A DNA stretch of 64,000 nt from assembly GCA_028023455.1 (NCBI GenBank), contig JAQFVV010000036.1:6135576-6199575 (forward strand). Reading direction: 5' to 3'. The notes beneath the pieces were generated by a model, which was given only the letters and a program-made list of their open reading frames with translations, had not been told where the DNA came from and did not search any database. Shown piece after piece: positions 34,520 to 47,093 of this stretch. The position numbers were made by a program, and so were the translations under genes. This DNA comes from Epiperipatus broadwayi. Lineage: Eukaryota > Onychophora > Udeonychophora > Euonychophora > Peripatidae. The stretch's first letter is position 1. The number at the start of each line of letters is the position of its first letter.

Positions 34520-36870
34520 ATTAAATTTATTCATGAAGCATTTAAAAGAAGTTCATAAATTTTGTTTCATAACAAAGTTCTCTTCTACACTTGTGGAAAC
34601 AGTAATTGACATAATTGTTACTTTTAGATAAATTTGTTGAATGACAGTAACCCTTTTTTTTGTCAAGAACCATACTTACCAGAATTGTGAATCTTCACAT
34701 GCTAAGCAATTTTCTGAATCTCATCTTTATCAATGTAGTATTCATGATCCTGAAAACTTTCAAGAGAATGAAATACCATCATTATGCAAACATTCTTCAG
34801 GATTAACTCAGTAGTTATTTTCTTGCTCATTGAATTGTACACATAGAATAATAACCATAGATAGTAACTTCATTTTTATTGAGTTTAGTCTATGATCAAA
34901 ATCATATTACTGAAATAATTTGATAATATTTAAAATGCTCTATCATATATTCCATGATGTAGATGATTCTTCTGAGATCTGTAGATATATCAATAAATAC
35001 TATAGAAATGGATAATTAAATTAAGTCCATGTGTAATGTATATTGAATTAAATATTTAAATGGATTAATTATGATATAAACAAATGAATAAGTAGAGGTA
35101 ATTAAAGAAATAAGTTGGATTGTTGTGACTAGGTAACTTTTATTTACTATTGATATCTCCAAAACTAAATTAATCTGCTCTAATAGTTCACAATAGCTTT
35201 TTTTGTCTTGAATTCTTCTATATTTAATATACATAGGTGTTTAAGATAAAGGAAATAATAATCTAGAATATAAAGAAAAGATGACATTTTTTTTAAATTC
35301 TCATGTTTATAAAAGTATGTGTTTGAATTTAAATAAATATAAGACCCCTTTGTTAAAAATGAAAGAGGGACTTTTTGGGATGTCCTTTTGTTTCTGATTT
35401 AACTTAAGACTGAAAAGCTATTGTAGGATACTAGAGCAAATTAGTTTAACTTTATAGCAAACAGTAGTAATTGATAGTGACCTAGAAACATTAGGGTTCA
35501 TTTATTTTTTTTAAGATACCACAAGGAATTAACTTTATCTAATTCTTTGTTTACACCATTTATATACGTTAATTTTCACTCTTCCACATATTTTTAAAAC
35601 ATATCTTTGTTTAATTGTTTTTATTCCTGCATTTTAAGAATGTAGGCAGAATGGAAGTTTTAAGCATATCTAAAAATATATTACACATTAAAAAAAAATG
35701 AAGTTATATTTTTCATGTGTTTATGTCTAATCAAATAAATATACATATATTAATCTTCAATAGTTTAAAATTGATATCTGGACTAGGGATAATTTCTAAT
35801 TTAATAAACAATTAATAATAATTATTAATATATTTGTCAGAGATGCTTAATAAAAATTGTAAGAGGGCAATAAGATTTACACCTATAAACAAAATTTAAT
35901 AATATATATATATATATTGGATTCTTGCAACATTTGATCTATCAAAGCCATAGGGAAATATATTATTCATTGATAAGGTGAAGGAAGAAATGCTGGAATA
36001 GATTAATAACATATTATATGTTAATAGGAAAAACTACATAATTTTATTTTATTTTATAGCATCAACTTACTATCTCTGATATATATATATATAATCAAAA
36101 ACTATACATTTTACTTTATCTAATATTTTATTAAAAGAAAATAAACAATTGTCAGTAAAAAAAATGTTGACTAAAGAATTCCAATGTAAAAATATTAATT
36201 GTAATGGTTTCCAAGTCCCAATTGACTTCAGAGACTCTTTTACAGCATCAAAAATTAATATCAGTGAACAAAAATTGAATTATTGAAACAATATTCAATT
36301 CTTAAACAATCTCTAACATAAGTTTGAGTCTCAACAAATAAAAATAAATTTAATAATAGATTTAAAAACAACCACGAAATTTCAGATAACCAATAAAAAC
36401 ATAATCAAATAAATAGTTCATTGTTTTAAAGGTCATGCAACATTTGAACATTGGATATCAGGGTGTTAAGTTTTGGCTTTGAGATTATGAAGGACAAATA
36501 ATTTATATGAAACAAAACAAAATACACATGAGAATTCAATTTTTTTACATTACACATTCATCAAATAATCATCATCATGAAATAACTTTATTACTTGGAA
36601 GTACCGTACTCAAAAAAGTTCTAACACCAGAGGGCAGGGTTAGATGCAATCTATGAATTTTACGCTCTAGAACTATTGTACTAAATGATACAGGGTATTA
36701 AGTAATAATTAAAATTTTATCTTTAAGGTTTTGGCTATGCTGAGGCTAGTAATATATGATAGATCTGAATTTGGTTCAGTCCCATATAATTATTTAAGTT
36801 AGATAGCTGGAGTAAAAGACATTTTCATGTCCAAAAACTTCAGAGTTTCTACTTAAATATACATATGAAA
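34520..36870. other. AT-rich stretch without recognisable features
   Basis: Only short TA runs (for example near 35900 and 36080). No coding or repeat signature recognised. Confidence 0.5.
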
Positions 36871-37005
36871 TAAGTGGTGAGTTTTGAGTTGATATTTTAG
36901 ATCTAGTGTCTGAATATTCTAGCTCTTCACTGAGGTGAGCCATAAGCTCGAAACCAATTGGTCTGGAGATAGGAATGTTCTGGATAGAGATTTTAAATAT
37001 TTTTT
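36870..37005 (+). mobile_element. Family D-like ribozyme element fragment
   Basis: TTTTAGATCTAGTGTCTGAA, as in other family D copies, followed by a hammerhead-like region (36924-36969) and GATAGAGATTTTAAAT. The 3' end is lost. Stem sequences differ from other D copies but remain self-complementary, suggesting a divergent subfamily rather than random decay. Confidence 0.6.
36924..36969 (+). ncRNA. Hammerhead ribozyme with one core substitution, family D-like
   Basis: TCTTCA (36924-36929) pairs with TGGAGA (36964-36969); core CTGAGGT (36930-36936) has T where the consensus CTGANGA requires A; stem II GAGC-CATAA-GCTC is perfect; GAAA (36950-36953); stem III CC-AATT-GG; triplet GTC (36961-36963). 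All stems are intact, including covariation in stems I and II relative to the other copy at 55085-55127, but the A9 change probably inactivates it. Confidence 0.6.
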
Positions 37006-37009
37006 CTTA

Positions 37010-38080
37010 CCGCACTTCACAATTAAGAGCTTGTTTGAACGTAATAACTTTTGCAATAATTTTATTTTAGCAATATATCATTTATATACATAATAAAATT
37101 AAACATTAACTTTTGAAAAAATAGAATATATATTTAATTTTCACCAAATGTTTGTATTAGATTTTTTTTTTTAATATGTTGAGATAAAATCTTTAATAAT
37201 GTTTAGGATTAAAAACGAAATGGAAAAAATATTTGTATATCAGGTCATGACGTCTGGATTTTGATTTGCATTTTAAAACTGCCACTTGAGTGCGCTAATT
37301 AAGTTTTTTTTCGGTTTTAATATTTAAACAAAAAAACATGAAATATATCAGAATAGATTAAAATTGTATTATTCTTGGATCCCTATGGTTATGCAATGTT
37401 CACATGCATATTGTTGATTTTGAAATATCTGGTGATTATGTTATTAAACAAAGTTAAGAAATTGTCTTTAATTAAAGAAATTTCTCATATTTTTAGTTCT
37501 TGCTTATTGTTAATTACATTTTTTTCATCTTCTTATTGTTAATTATAGGAGACTTTTTTTTTCATTTGCCAAAGAATAATTGGAATCATCATCATTAGTT
37601 TTAATGGATTATATTTTATAAATTATCTAAAACTAATTAAATAATTCTAAGAGCAAAAATTTTGTGTTGATTTGTCTAATGTGGCACGATGTTATTATTA
37701 TAAAAATAAGATTTTAGACAGGAAATTTAAATACCTTATAATGGGTTTCTATGGTAATGAAATAAATGCTTAACGTTTTTTAAATAACTACATATTAAAA
37801 TAAGCCTCTCTTCTCCTCCTCTTTTTTTTGAAAGATGAAAGATTAAATTTAATAAAATCGTTTCTTTTAAAAAGGTTAATTAAAGTGTGATTGATAGATA
37901 GGAGGCATTGATATACAATGAGAATATATGAAATTATTAAAACTATTTATATACTAAAAATCATAGATAGAAATTAATTCCATTTACAATTAGTTATTTT
38001 ATTTTCATAGTAGTAAAAAAATAATTGAATGATTTATTGCTTGAGAACTCTTAAGAAATTCAAGCTTTGGAAAAAACTAG
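37010..38080. other. AT-rich stretch without recognisable features
   Basis: No coding, RNA or repeat signature recognised. Confidence 0.45.
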
Positions 38081-38099
38081 GTTACAATTCATAGTCTTT

Positions 38100-38215
38100 T
38101 TTTTCTCCCCATGTCATCCGGGAAGCGAACCCACTAACCCGGGACAACAGCTTGTAAAGCAGCTGTCGCTGACCTCTCGACCACCAATGCTTTGCCATTC
38201 TGCTACTTCACTTAA
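38100..38215 (-). repeat. tRNA-derived SINE copy (GC-richer island)
   Basis: Minus strand: A-box-like GTGGTCGAGAGGTCAGCG, then GTGGGTTCGCTTCCCGG (good B-box core GGTTCGCTTCC) about 45 bases later, ending GATGACATGG. The spacing and boxes fit a tRNA-derived pol III promoter; no 3' acceptor pairing is seen. Related in layout to family C. Confidence 0.65.
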
Positions 38216-38534
38216 TCATGAACTCTGGATTTCAAGGATCATCGAACACAGTTTAGTTTGTTACTTCCAGTGTTTAGACATTGTATGAAATCCTGAGGAA
38301 TAAATTATTCAAATAAGCTATTTTTTTTTTACAGTTAATATTTTCTATAAATATAATAGATAATATTTATGAGAACTTTATGTTTAAATAAATGTTTAAT
38401 ATGATAATTTGTAATGTCCATGTTCTATGCCTTTAGCTCTTGGGGGAAAAAAGAGAGATTTTTTGAAGACTTTATTTCATAATAACATTAAATGGCAGTT
38501 ATTGTAATTATATGGCCTGTATTATATATATATA

Positions 38535-38760
38535 TATTTAGAAGGGACTTGAACTCAGATTTTCAAGCTACCTACAACTATTCACTCCATCTTATATAAC
38601 TAATACACATGACCACATGCATGTGAAAAAGATAAATGATCTCCAATGTATGTATTTCATATATATGTGGTAATGTGTATCAGTTATATAAAAGATGGGG
38701 TGAATAGCTGTAGGCAACTTGAAAGTCTGAGTTCAAATTCCTTTTAATTACATTAATTTC
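38535..38760. mobile_element. Family B head-to-head hairpin
   Basis: Antisense left arm (from GGACTTGAACTCAGA) and sense right arm (ending GTCTGAGTTCAAATTCC) meet near 38672. The antisense arm includes the 3' half of the family B ribozyme (GAAATACAT...ATTGGAGATCATTT read on minus) but not the CTGATGA box. Confidence 0.65.
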
Positions 38761-38769
38761 AGTATAGAT

Positions 38770-40130
38770 AAGATTCTTGTATTTAAATATTATATGTACA
38801 TAACAGCATTGCTTCTAGATTGCAGTTTTTGCCTTAATTTTATTGTTGAATGACTTTAATAAAATGGATGCCATTCTATATTACAATCTTCATTTTTGTT
38901 CCTAGATGGCAGATATAGTTAAAAAAAATAAGAAAGCTCTCAATTGCAAGAGCTAATTAAGATATGGCAGAAAATGTTTACATTATATTAGTAAAGCAGA
39001 AAGAGAAGTTTTTTCTCTAAATCATTTTTTATTTAAAGATATTTTTGTTACTCTGAATATTATAAAATATATTTTATTTTATATCCCATTTTTTTTGAAG
39101 TGTTATATTTGTGTGGTGGAAAATAAAATATTTTTTATGCTATATTAATAAAGGCAGAGACAGGCATTTTTATTTCTCAAAATAATTCTGATATTTTTAT
39201 ATTTTTTCACTAACTTTAAAGATGTTTTAAATAATAATTAACCTTAAAATATTTTTATTTATCCACAAACTCTGTTTAAACTGAAGTATAAAAATTACTT
39301 GTGCAGTTTAAACATTTTGTATTTAATTAAACATAACTGAATCAAGATCCAAACTACAAGGTCAAATTATATATATATATTATAACGTTTTCCATTTTGT
39401 TAGGCCTCTACACGCTAATATAAACTGCGCATGAGTTAATCAAGCTATGTCAAAAAAGAAGAGTTATATTTCTATTCTAAAAACATAGCTATATTTCCTG
39501 ATCAACTCGGCCTATTAATTGTTGAGAATTGTGCTATTGACGAAATCAGCTTTTAATTTATTTAATCTGGGCTCCAGAATTCCTAAGAATTCGCTGAAAT
39601 CATCATATAACAACTCACAAATAAAAAAAAAATACTTTTAAACTAATCGGTATTACATCATACTGTAACGAGAATTATTTTTTTAAGATTATTATTCCTG
39701 GGCTTATTCAAACATATTGGCAAAGGTAAATTACATTTTTAAATCTTATTAAACTACTAATAGATTTAATAATAAAAAATAATAACTATTATTAATAACG
39801 CACAAATGAAAATTGGTATTAGAAATAATTTTATTCTAATAGACTAAAAAAATATTTGAAATAAATTACTTATCAAGTAAATTAGAGATAACACAACTCA
39901 GACGTGAATCAATTAATAAAAAACAATTTTACAATTACTGTTCATATCTAAATTTCTTCTAGAAATTTCCTTAAAAAATTGAATGTCTCTTGTACAAGAA
40001 AATTAATGTCTCTATCGGGATTGTTTAAACATACTTTTAGAAATTGTTTGAAAACGTTTAATTTGGTCACAATCAGGAGTAATGAAGTATAACTTACCAG
40101 TAATTTTTGGGAATTCAGTAGTAGATAACT
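38770..40130. other. AT-rich stretch without recognisable features
   Basis: No gene or repeat family recognised. Confidence 0.45.
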
Positions 40131-40466
40131 ATGCATAGTTTTTTGGGTAGAATGAGCTCGGCCTTTTGGTTATTATTTGATCTTGTGGTCCATTCTCCTA
40201 GTCAGTCACAAAAGCTTTTCTGGTATACATCTTCAGGCATGATGTCTTCAGAAGCTCCGGTTCACTCCGACATGCCGAATTACTTCAGCGTAGAGCGATC
40301 TTGGATATATTATTGTTATCCAAGACCAACTAGAGAAACCAATAAACAAGATGTTCTTCAAACTGATCTCTGCCTTTTATACTCTCTAGAGGCCCAGTTT
40401 TCTGACTTCTGCGCATATCTTTTGTTTATCAAAATATCCGTTGATAATCTTATATATTCTTTATAA
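40131..40466. other. GC-richer island of unknown nature
   Basis: Stands out from its AT-rich surroundings. The plus strand is open for 111 codons with no recognisable domain. The minus strand has TTCTGAAGACATCATGCC and GAAGATGTATACC then CAGAAAAGC, which resembles decayed 3' regions of Penelope-like elements (a CTGAAGA box and a CATC/GATG hairpin). More likely a repeat relic than a gene. Confidence 0.3.
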
Positions 40467-40767
40467 AATTTATGTTACAAAGTCTCTATTTTTTTTTATC
40501 AAGTTTTTCGGCCATGTTTAATTAGCTAAAATATTTTTCTTTTAGCTTATCTTTTTACTTGCTTTTGGAATTCTTTTGTTCTCTCTAATTCTACTTTTAT
40601 TTCCAGTTAAGTAAAAAAAAATATGAAAGAAAAATTTAACTTTCATTGTACGTTATTTTTTTAAAAAAAAATTAGTCAAAAAAAAATCTAAATTTACTTT
40701 TATTTTTTAGCTTTTACCCAATGCCAATATATTTGCAACATATATAAATAAATGTTACAATATATAT

Positions 40768-43700
40768 TGTACCGGTCAAGCTAGCACATTTGCGCAACAG
40801 AATGCAGAGTCCAAGCAAAGATACCAAGCCGACCAGTATGAGATGGTTAGATCTCGAGACTGACTGCACTTCAACTCCTTCACCTGTGCTCCAAGACTCA
40901 CGACCCTACGGATGACCACCTTGAAGATACATATAGATATCATTTTAACCGCGAGCCGACATAGGTCAGGGAGAAGCAATGAGACTCATAACAAAAAATG
41001 GAATTTATCAACTATATATATTTAAAACTAATTAATGCATAGGAAATCACATATATAATATAAAGAATTTTGAACTGGATTGAAATAAATAAGATCGAGA
41101 GCAGAGTAATTTATTAAATTGTATGTTTATTTTTGCAGATTAAATTTGACGATTTTTATATATATTATTCTTGCATTTTACAATTAAAATGCACGTAGCA
41201 TCTAACATTTTTGGAGAGCGCTTTAACATTCTCTCCTTACCATTAAAATTATTTTACATTTGTTGTGCTATTTGATGAAATTAAATATTGTTTTCATCAT
41301 TTGCTTTATTATCTTATTGATCAGTCACTGCATTGTAGCTATGGGGCAGATTATGCTAATCCCTCTTATTTCATGGTTTTCAGCTAAGTAATCAGACGAA
41401 GCCTTGTTTTCACATATATGTGAAACATTTAAAGTCAAATTTATCTATAATATTATTATTTCAAACTATTGTACATGAGACCGAAACTAGCTCTTGAATA
41501 TGTCAGACAATGGCTGAAATTTAATTTAAGGGAGGAAGAGTTGGCAACAAAAGAACCAATGCGCTATAGCGCTGGTAAACAGTTATAATAAATGTTGCTC
41601 TATGGATGGATTAATATGTAGGGTTTTGTGATCAACACCAGAGCCCTATGACTGATCGCCATGCTGCTAAAGAGGGTTGGGGTAGCTAACACTATTGCCT
41701 GGAATTTGACGTCAGGTCTTATTCGTGTGCGACCCAAGGAGTGTAAGAGGGATGGCCGTTCCGAGTCCCATCTTAAAGAAAAACGCAACATAACGAGACA
41801 GTTTAAATGTATAATAAAATTATCACATCCGCCAAGCAAAAGAGTTGAAATAATTTAATATTTAGCCACGAAAACGATAGCTAATCAGTGTAATCATTAG
41901 CGCCAACTCTAATATAGCATTTTAATAATCCTATGCTATACGTGGGCGTACTTTTAAATATTCTTTGCTTTCTAGTTTCACTCTCAAATAACACATTTGA
42001 TTACGTGATTAATGAAAAAAAAGGGGGGAAAAGTATATTTGGAGGGCTTTTACAAAATGAAATAAATAACAAATATACTTATTCAAGGCTTGGATATTGC
42101 TTAGTGACCATTAAATTGAAATTTACTTTGGGTTAAAACAAGATTCCCATTTTAAAATTGCCAACAAATAATTAAATAATCAAGGTCAAAATAATAATCA
42201 GCACATAGCCAATTCTTGACAGTTATTTAAGAGGGTTTCGAAACAGCGTGCATTAAGCTACGATAAATAATTATTAAATGAAGAGGGGTCATTCCCTCTT
42301 CTCCTTATTATTAATATTGAATGCCCACTGTTTCGAGGCATTAGCACATAATTTATATTTTTAAAATAAAAAAAAAAAATAAAGAAACCATAGTCACAAC
42401 TGCAGTGAGAAAATTGAAAATAAAATTATTAAAATCATTTAGTTAGGAAACATTAGAAAGTAGGTCAGAATTATATAATTAAATTTAAGAATAAAATTTT
42501 ACATTTAGCAATTTACTTGAATTCAAGATTTTAGCATTAAAATAAATTTTATAAGTCTAGACTTAAAGAAAAATTAATATATTGAACTGCAGTTAGAAAT
42601 GGTGATGTTACCGGTCATCTTGTAGTACTTGAGCTGGAGTTACGAGAGTCTTTGTGGCGGCTTGCGGCATCATCTTCTTCCCACGGTTAGAGCGGAGATG
42701 TTATGGCAGCATACTGGTGATGGTGGTTTTTTGATGGAAGTAAAGGCTCGTCGCCTTCACTCCGAAGCTTAGCCAAGGCTGTCTGTTTTAGCCCGACATT
42801 TTCTCTCGAACAGATATAAAAATTATTGACTTAACTGGATGTCAAAATGTTCACGGTTGCCTTTGGCTCAGGATACACGCTGGATTCAAAAACTTAACGA
42901 TGATCAAAGAAGGCAAAAATTCGCAGATGTAGCCTTCGAGCTGTAAAGATTTCAAAGATTCAAAGCTGTCAAGGTTTCAAAAAAGTAAAGATCTAAGATG
43001 GCTCCTCCACTTTACATGGCCTTTTTAAATGATCGCCTTATCAGCCCACACACCTTGGAATTTCATCTCCATCAAGATTACAAAATTTTTAATTTGCTTA
43101 TGAAATTAGTGGTTGATTTCAAACATGCTGACATTCCTTTTAGGTGTTATAACTTTTCTCTGATTATCAAATTTTTAATTAAATCGAATTTTAATCAGTT
43201 TAATCCGATATTAGATTTTATTTTAATTAGTCAGGAATTTTGTTCTGATTTTATAATTTATGTGTAAAATCTTTGCTGTAAACATATTTTTAATTAGCGA
43301 GGTCTCCAAAATAATTTAGAATCAATTAGCTAGATTATTTTAAAATTGGCTTTTCTTTTTAGAAACCTAAGGCAGGTGTGGCATATACTGATACAATTGT
43401 TTACAGCAAAAACTTTACTAAACTTTTAATTCTACGAAAATACTTTTATTTTTAGAAAAAAAATTTTTTTTTCTTTTTAAAAAGAAACTTGTCAGCGCAT
43501 TTGCAATCAATCACCCTTTCAATGTGTTTTTACATTAAATTGGTTTATAATAAAAATGAAACTTAAAATTTAATAAATATTTTAATCACGCCACTAGGCT
43601 ATATATATTCAATATAGGTGGATTATATTCCCACATACGAATTTAAGTAATGAATTATTAAATTGACGCTACATTATTATTGTACTAAAAATAGTTTAAA

Positions 43701-43921
43701 AATATTACGCGATAAAATTATACGCTATAACTCTGGCCCTACTATTCAATTATAGCGTTCTTTCGTATGTGCGTATATAATGCTGTTTATATAGCCGTGA
43801 TTGCAATTTTTAGCTTACAAATCTTAATTTAGACTTATTAAACAGGTTTGAACTTAGCACAGATGAGTGGGTTATTAGGATGGTTGGTGAAATGGTGAGG
43901 GATTTGAAGACAACCGTTTCA
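40768..43921 (-). repeat. Long terminal repeat (3' LTR in coding orientation)
   Basis: 3154 bp, matching 48191-51347 end to end. Polypurine sequence directly inside this LTR (minus strand ...TTTACGGAAA) is weak. Small open frames in it are repeated in the other LTR and have no recognisable product. Confidence 0.9.
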
Positions 43922-44346
43922 TTTCCGTAAACTTAAAAAAAAACAATTAAAAAAAATGACCTTGCTACAATCATGACTTTGAATTTTCATTATCAATTTG
44001 TTAAATAATTTCCTATTTTTCCATGCACATAAACTTATTTACTTGCTGCGCTAAGGGATTTATTTATCAGTACCTTTATATTTACGACTCTCCTACCACA
44101 AAAAAAAAACATACGCGCAACAAAATTAATATCAAGAGCAAATATACTCATTAAATCACCAATCAATCAAAAAAAAAATCATGAAATCTCAATAAATCTG
44201 AATTAATATCCAAATGGATATTTGTCAGTTAGAATGGGGTAGACATGTTAGTTTTTTTTTTATATATATATGCAGTATATATATTTGATGTTTTTGGGGG
44301 AGGGACAGATCCTTTTTTTTTTTTTTTTTTAATAGCTAATAAATTT

Positions 44347-45255
44347 TTAAGTAGGATCTGGGGGTTGTTTAATACTTGGCTCGTGACTACTAAAGCCAAA
44401 ACAATATCCCAACATGTCATCATCATCCTCGGGTTCAGATGCCTCATTACATTCGCTTGTTGGTCTTAACAGAGGCTGACTTGGGTGCATTTTTAAGCTT
44501 CTGGCAAATTCACTCTCTTCGTATGGGATCTTGTTATTTAATTCCCAATCATCTTCCTCTAATTTCGAACCCCTTTTTGACTTCGAGTTCCGACAAACTG
44601 ACTCACTATGTGTAATCTTATCTTCCTTAACTGCTGGTTCTTTTTCTATATTTGATATAACGATCTTCACATTTTTTTGACTTGTTTCGCCCAGATCATC
44701 TAAATAACTTTCTTTATTCACTCCCTTATCGTTTAACGCGACTGGTGCAAAATGTACAGATTTTTTTTGCTTCTTACTTTCTTTCTCTGACTCACTACAT
44801 GCTTCTCCACCGTTTGTGCTTTGGGCTTGTCTCTTTTTAAAACAAATTTTTTCTTGGTAGACACACATTATACCTTTCTCATAATCGAGATGGCACTGAT
44901 ACATATTTAAAAAGTCATTTCCTATTACAAGATCATGTATTAATTTCGCCATGATCAAAAATGTATGGCCAAGAGTCGTTTTACCCCACACTAGTTCTAA
45001 CCATACTTGTTTTCTTTCTGTTTTAGTTTTCCTACCGTCAGCTAGTGTTATAATCATTTCTTTTACTGGCAATGTTGGTACCCCAGACGTTCGCTCTTCC
45101 ATCTCTGCTAGCCATCTTTTTGACATGAACGACAATTGGCTCCCAGTATCCAGCAATGCATCTCCCTTTACTGTATCAATAGTGATCTGTACAATGGGGC
45201 ATGGCTCAAGTGGGACCCCTGGACTGGTCTCCTCTGCTTCGATAATTCCTGACAT
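44347..45255 (-). CDS. pro: Retropepsin-like aspartic protease (pro) of the LTR element
   Basis: 302 codons from the first ATG; the open frame extends upstream to overlap the gag stop (…GTPLVSSFYRSPRDALRD before the ATG), so it is probably made as a gag-pro fusion. Active site ALLDTGSQLSFMS (DTG, about residues 35-47); second conserved segment DLVIGNDFL (about 108-116), comparable to the family's ILGxDFL. The remaining half is charged and low complexity (KKQKKSVHFA, EDDDDMLGYC) and ends at PPDPT without any RT domain. Function: cleavage of gag precursor during particle maturation. Intact frame. Confidence 0.85.
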   Translation of the reverse strand: MSGIIEAEETSPGVPLEPCPIVQITIDTVKGDALLDTGSQLSFMSKRWLAEMEERTSGVPTLPVKEMIITLADGRKTKTERKQVWLELVWGKTTLGHTFLIMAKLIHDLVIGNDFLNMYQCHLDYEKGIMCVYQEKICFKKRQAQSTNGGEACSESEKESKKQKKSVHFAPVALNDKGVNKESYLDDLGETSQKNVKIVISNIEKEPAVKEDKITHSESVCRNSKSKRGSKLEEDDWELNNKIPYEESEFARSLKMHPSQPLLRPTSECNEASEPEDDDDMLGYCFGFSSHEPSIKQPPDPT

Positions 45256-45314
45256 TATTAATTCTGGAGTTGTGTCCCTTAAAGCATCCCTTGGACTCCG
45301 GTAGAAGGAACTGA

Positions 45315-47093
45315 CTAGCGGTGTCCCCTGTAGTTTAACGTTTTATTTCTATAAGGTTCTTTCACCCATGTCTGATTATTTGATTCCCATCTGGTAGGCC
45401 TGGAATATGTTTGGCCATCCGTCATCATTGTTTGACACCTTGGGGCTTCAATCCTACGTATTTTCTCTGGTGGCTCTTTTGGACTTGGCGTAAAATCAAT
45501 GGTGGTTAAGAAACCAGCCATATCTTCTATTGTACGTATTCTGCATCCCATCATCAATTGCTGTACTCGAGCAGGCATGTTTTGCTGTATGATACGGATC
45601 ATCTGAGTGTCAGTAAATGGAAATGCAGACAGGGATCTAAGGGAGGCTATTTGTCTCAAGAAGAATTGAGTGTGGGTTTCCTTCATCACTGATCCATAGG
45701 TTTCTTTAAGTATAGAGTGATAGATTCCCTCCTGGCGTTCCTCACTCCAGAATGTCTTCTGTATGGCTTGTGCATATTGCTCAAAGTTCTGGGGTTTTTC
45801 ACTACAGCAGTCCCACCAAGACTTTGCGTATCCATGTAAATAATGAATGGCCAATGCTACCTGATCAGCTACTAGGACCTTTTGAAATCTGAAGAGTTCC
45901 TTTAAGCTTTCTAAATGTACCTTTGGATTTTCTCCCACTTCTCCCTTAAAAGATTTTACTTGGATAAATTTAGCCAAGCCCATGGGTATATTCATTGATG
46001 ATGTCACTGATTCATATATAGTTGGTTCTCTATTTTCTAGTGTTAACTCTAAACCACTCCTGCATGGGATGGAACAGTGTTCAGATTCTTTATCCATAAT
46101 GTTTTCCATGTTGATTTTCATCTCCCTTATATTAGAAGTATCTTTTACACTATCTGTAGTCTTACTAATATCTGGTACAATGTTTGTCTTGCCCTGGTTG
46201 TAGGTTTGGGAACCAGTAGTTAAGTTACATTCTACAATGTCCATTTTTGCTTCCCTTATTTGTGTAATTTCTCTCTTCAATTCCTGGATGTCTTCTGTAA
46301 TGGCATTTTCTTCTTGGGCAAAAACATGATTTCTATAACTCAAGTTTTCTTTTAACTCAGAAATCTCCTCTCTGATCTGTTTCTGTCCCTCTTCGTATTC
46401 TTCAATTTTGAGGCAGATATCTTGCCCCATTTTAGAGACTTTCTCCTCCATAACCATTTCCTGATGCTCGGTCTGCCCTCTAACATCTGTGAGTTGTTCT
46501 TTTAGTGATTCTATTTCCTTGTTGGTTTCTTCTCGGTTTTGATCTAATTTTTTTGTGACCTCTACTTGAACTTCTTCATATTTTTCTTGGCAGCTGATGG
46601 ACAACTCCTGCCAGCTCCTACATAGCTTTTCTTCAAGTCGTTGGCCTTGCATTTCCATTTCTCGTCTCACTTCTACTATCCCTTCCTCATACTGTTTGTT
46701 TCCCTCTCTAATTTCCTTTCCCAACACCTCAAATCTCTGCTCCATTTCTAACTTATTTTTTTGATCTCTCTCCTCTAATTTCTGACTATTTACCTCGTCT
46801 CTCTTTATAAAAATTTGAGTCATCCTCTCCAACATAAAATTCACATCCCGATTTTTATTTTTGGACTCTTCCACCTGTTTATGTTCTATTTCATTATTTA
46901 CTGGTTCTTCTGAGATAATGGCAGCTTCTCCTGTAGGAATTTCCTCATCAGGGCTAAGGCTCACTTCCCCTTCTGTGCTGCTGCTCTCTTCTGCGATCTT
47001 TCTCCCTGACCTTAACGTGATCCCTAAACATTTCCCTTCTATTTCCTTCTGTACTTCTTCCCCTTCACTCATTATTTCTTGATCCTCCTCCAT
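45315..47093 (-). CDS. gag: Gag-like capsid protein of the LTR element
   Basis: 592 codons, intact. N-terminus acidic with GITLRSGRKI (about 23-32), a TLRSG motif seen near gypsy gag regions. Residues about 85-290 are a long Glu/Lys/Gln-rich coiled coil. Residues about 385-520 form the gag core: FKGEVGENPKVHLESL, ALAIHYLHGYAKSWWD (YLxGxAxxWW as in the Retrotrans_gag family), then FWSEERQEGIYHSIL. No CCHC knuckle. Forms virus-like particles in this family. Ends at TAG 45317-45315 just past a GTTAAAC heptamer. Confidence 0.85.
   Translation of the reverse strand: MEEDQEIMSEGEEVQKEIEGKCLGITLRSGRKIAEESSSTEGEVSLSPDEEIPTGEAAIISEEPVNNEIEHKQVEESKNKNRDVNFMLERMTQIFIKRDEVNSQKLEERDQKNKLEMEQRFEVLGKEIREGNKQYEEGIVEVRREMEMQGQRLEEKLCRSWQELSISCQEKYEEVQVEVTKKLDQNREETNKEIESLKEQLTDVRGQTEHQEMVMEEKVSKMGQDICLKIEEYEEGQKQIREEISELKENLSYRNHVFAQEENAITEDIQELKREITQIREAKMDIVECNLTTGSQTYNQGKTNIVPDISKTTDSVKDTSNIREMKINMENIMDKESEHCSIPCRSGLELTLENREPTIYESVTSSMNIPMGLAKFIQVKSFKGEVGENPKVHLESLKELFRFQKVLVADQVALAIHYLHGYAKSWWDCCSEKPQNFEQYAQAIQKTFWSEERQEGIYHSILKETYGSVMKETHTQFFLRQIASLRSLSAFPFTDTQMIRIIQQNMPARVQQLMMGCRIRTIEDMAGFLTTIDFTPSPKEPPEKIRRIEAPRCQTMMTDGQTYSRPTRWESNNQTWVKEPYRNKTLNYRGHR
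45333..45339 (-). promoter_or_regulatory. Candidate -1 frameshift site joining gag to pro
   Basis: GTTAAAC on the minus strand in the gag register G TTA AAC, 15 bases before the gag stop codon; pro lies in the -1 frame and is open across the overlap. GUUAAAC is an established slippery heptamer in an arterivirus. I have not established a downstream pseudoknot. Confidence 0.55.
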
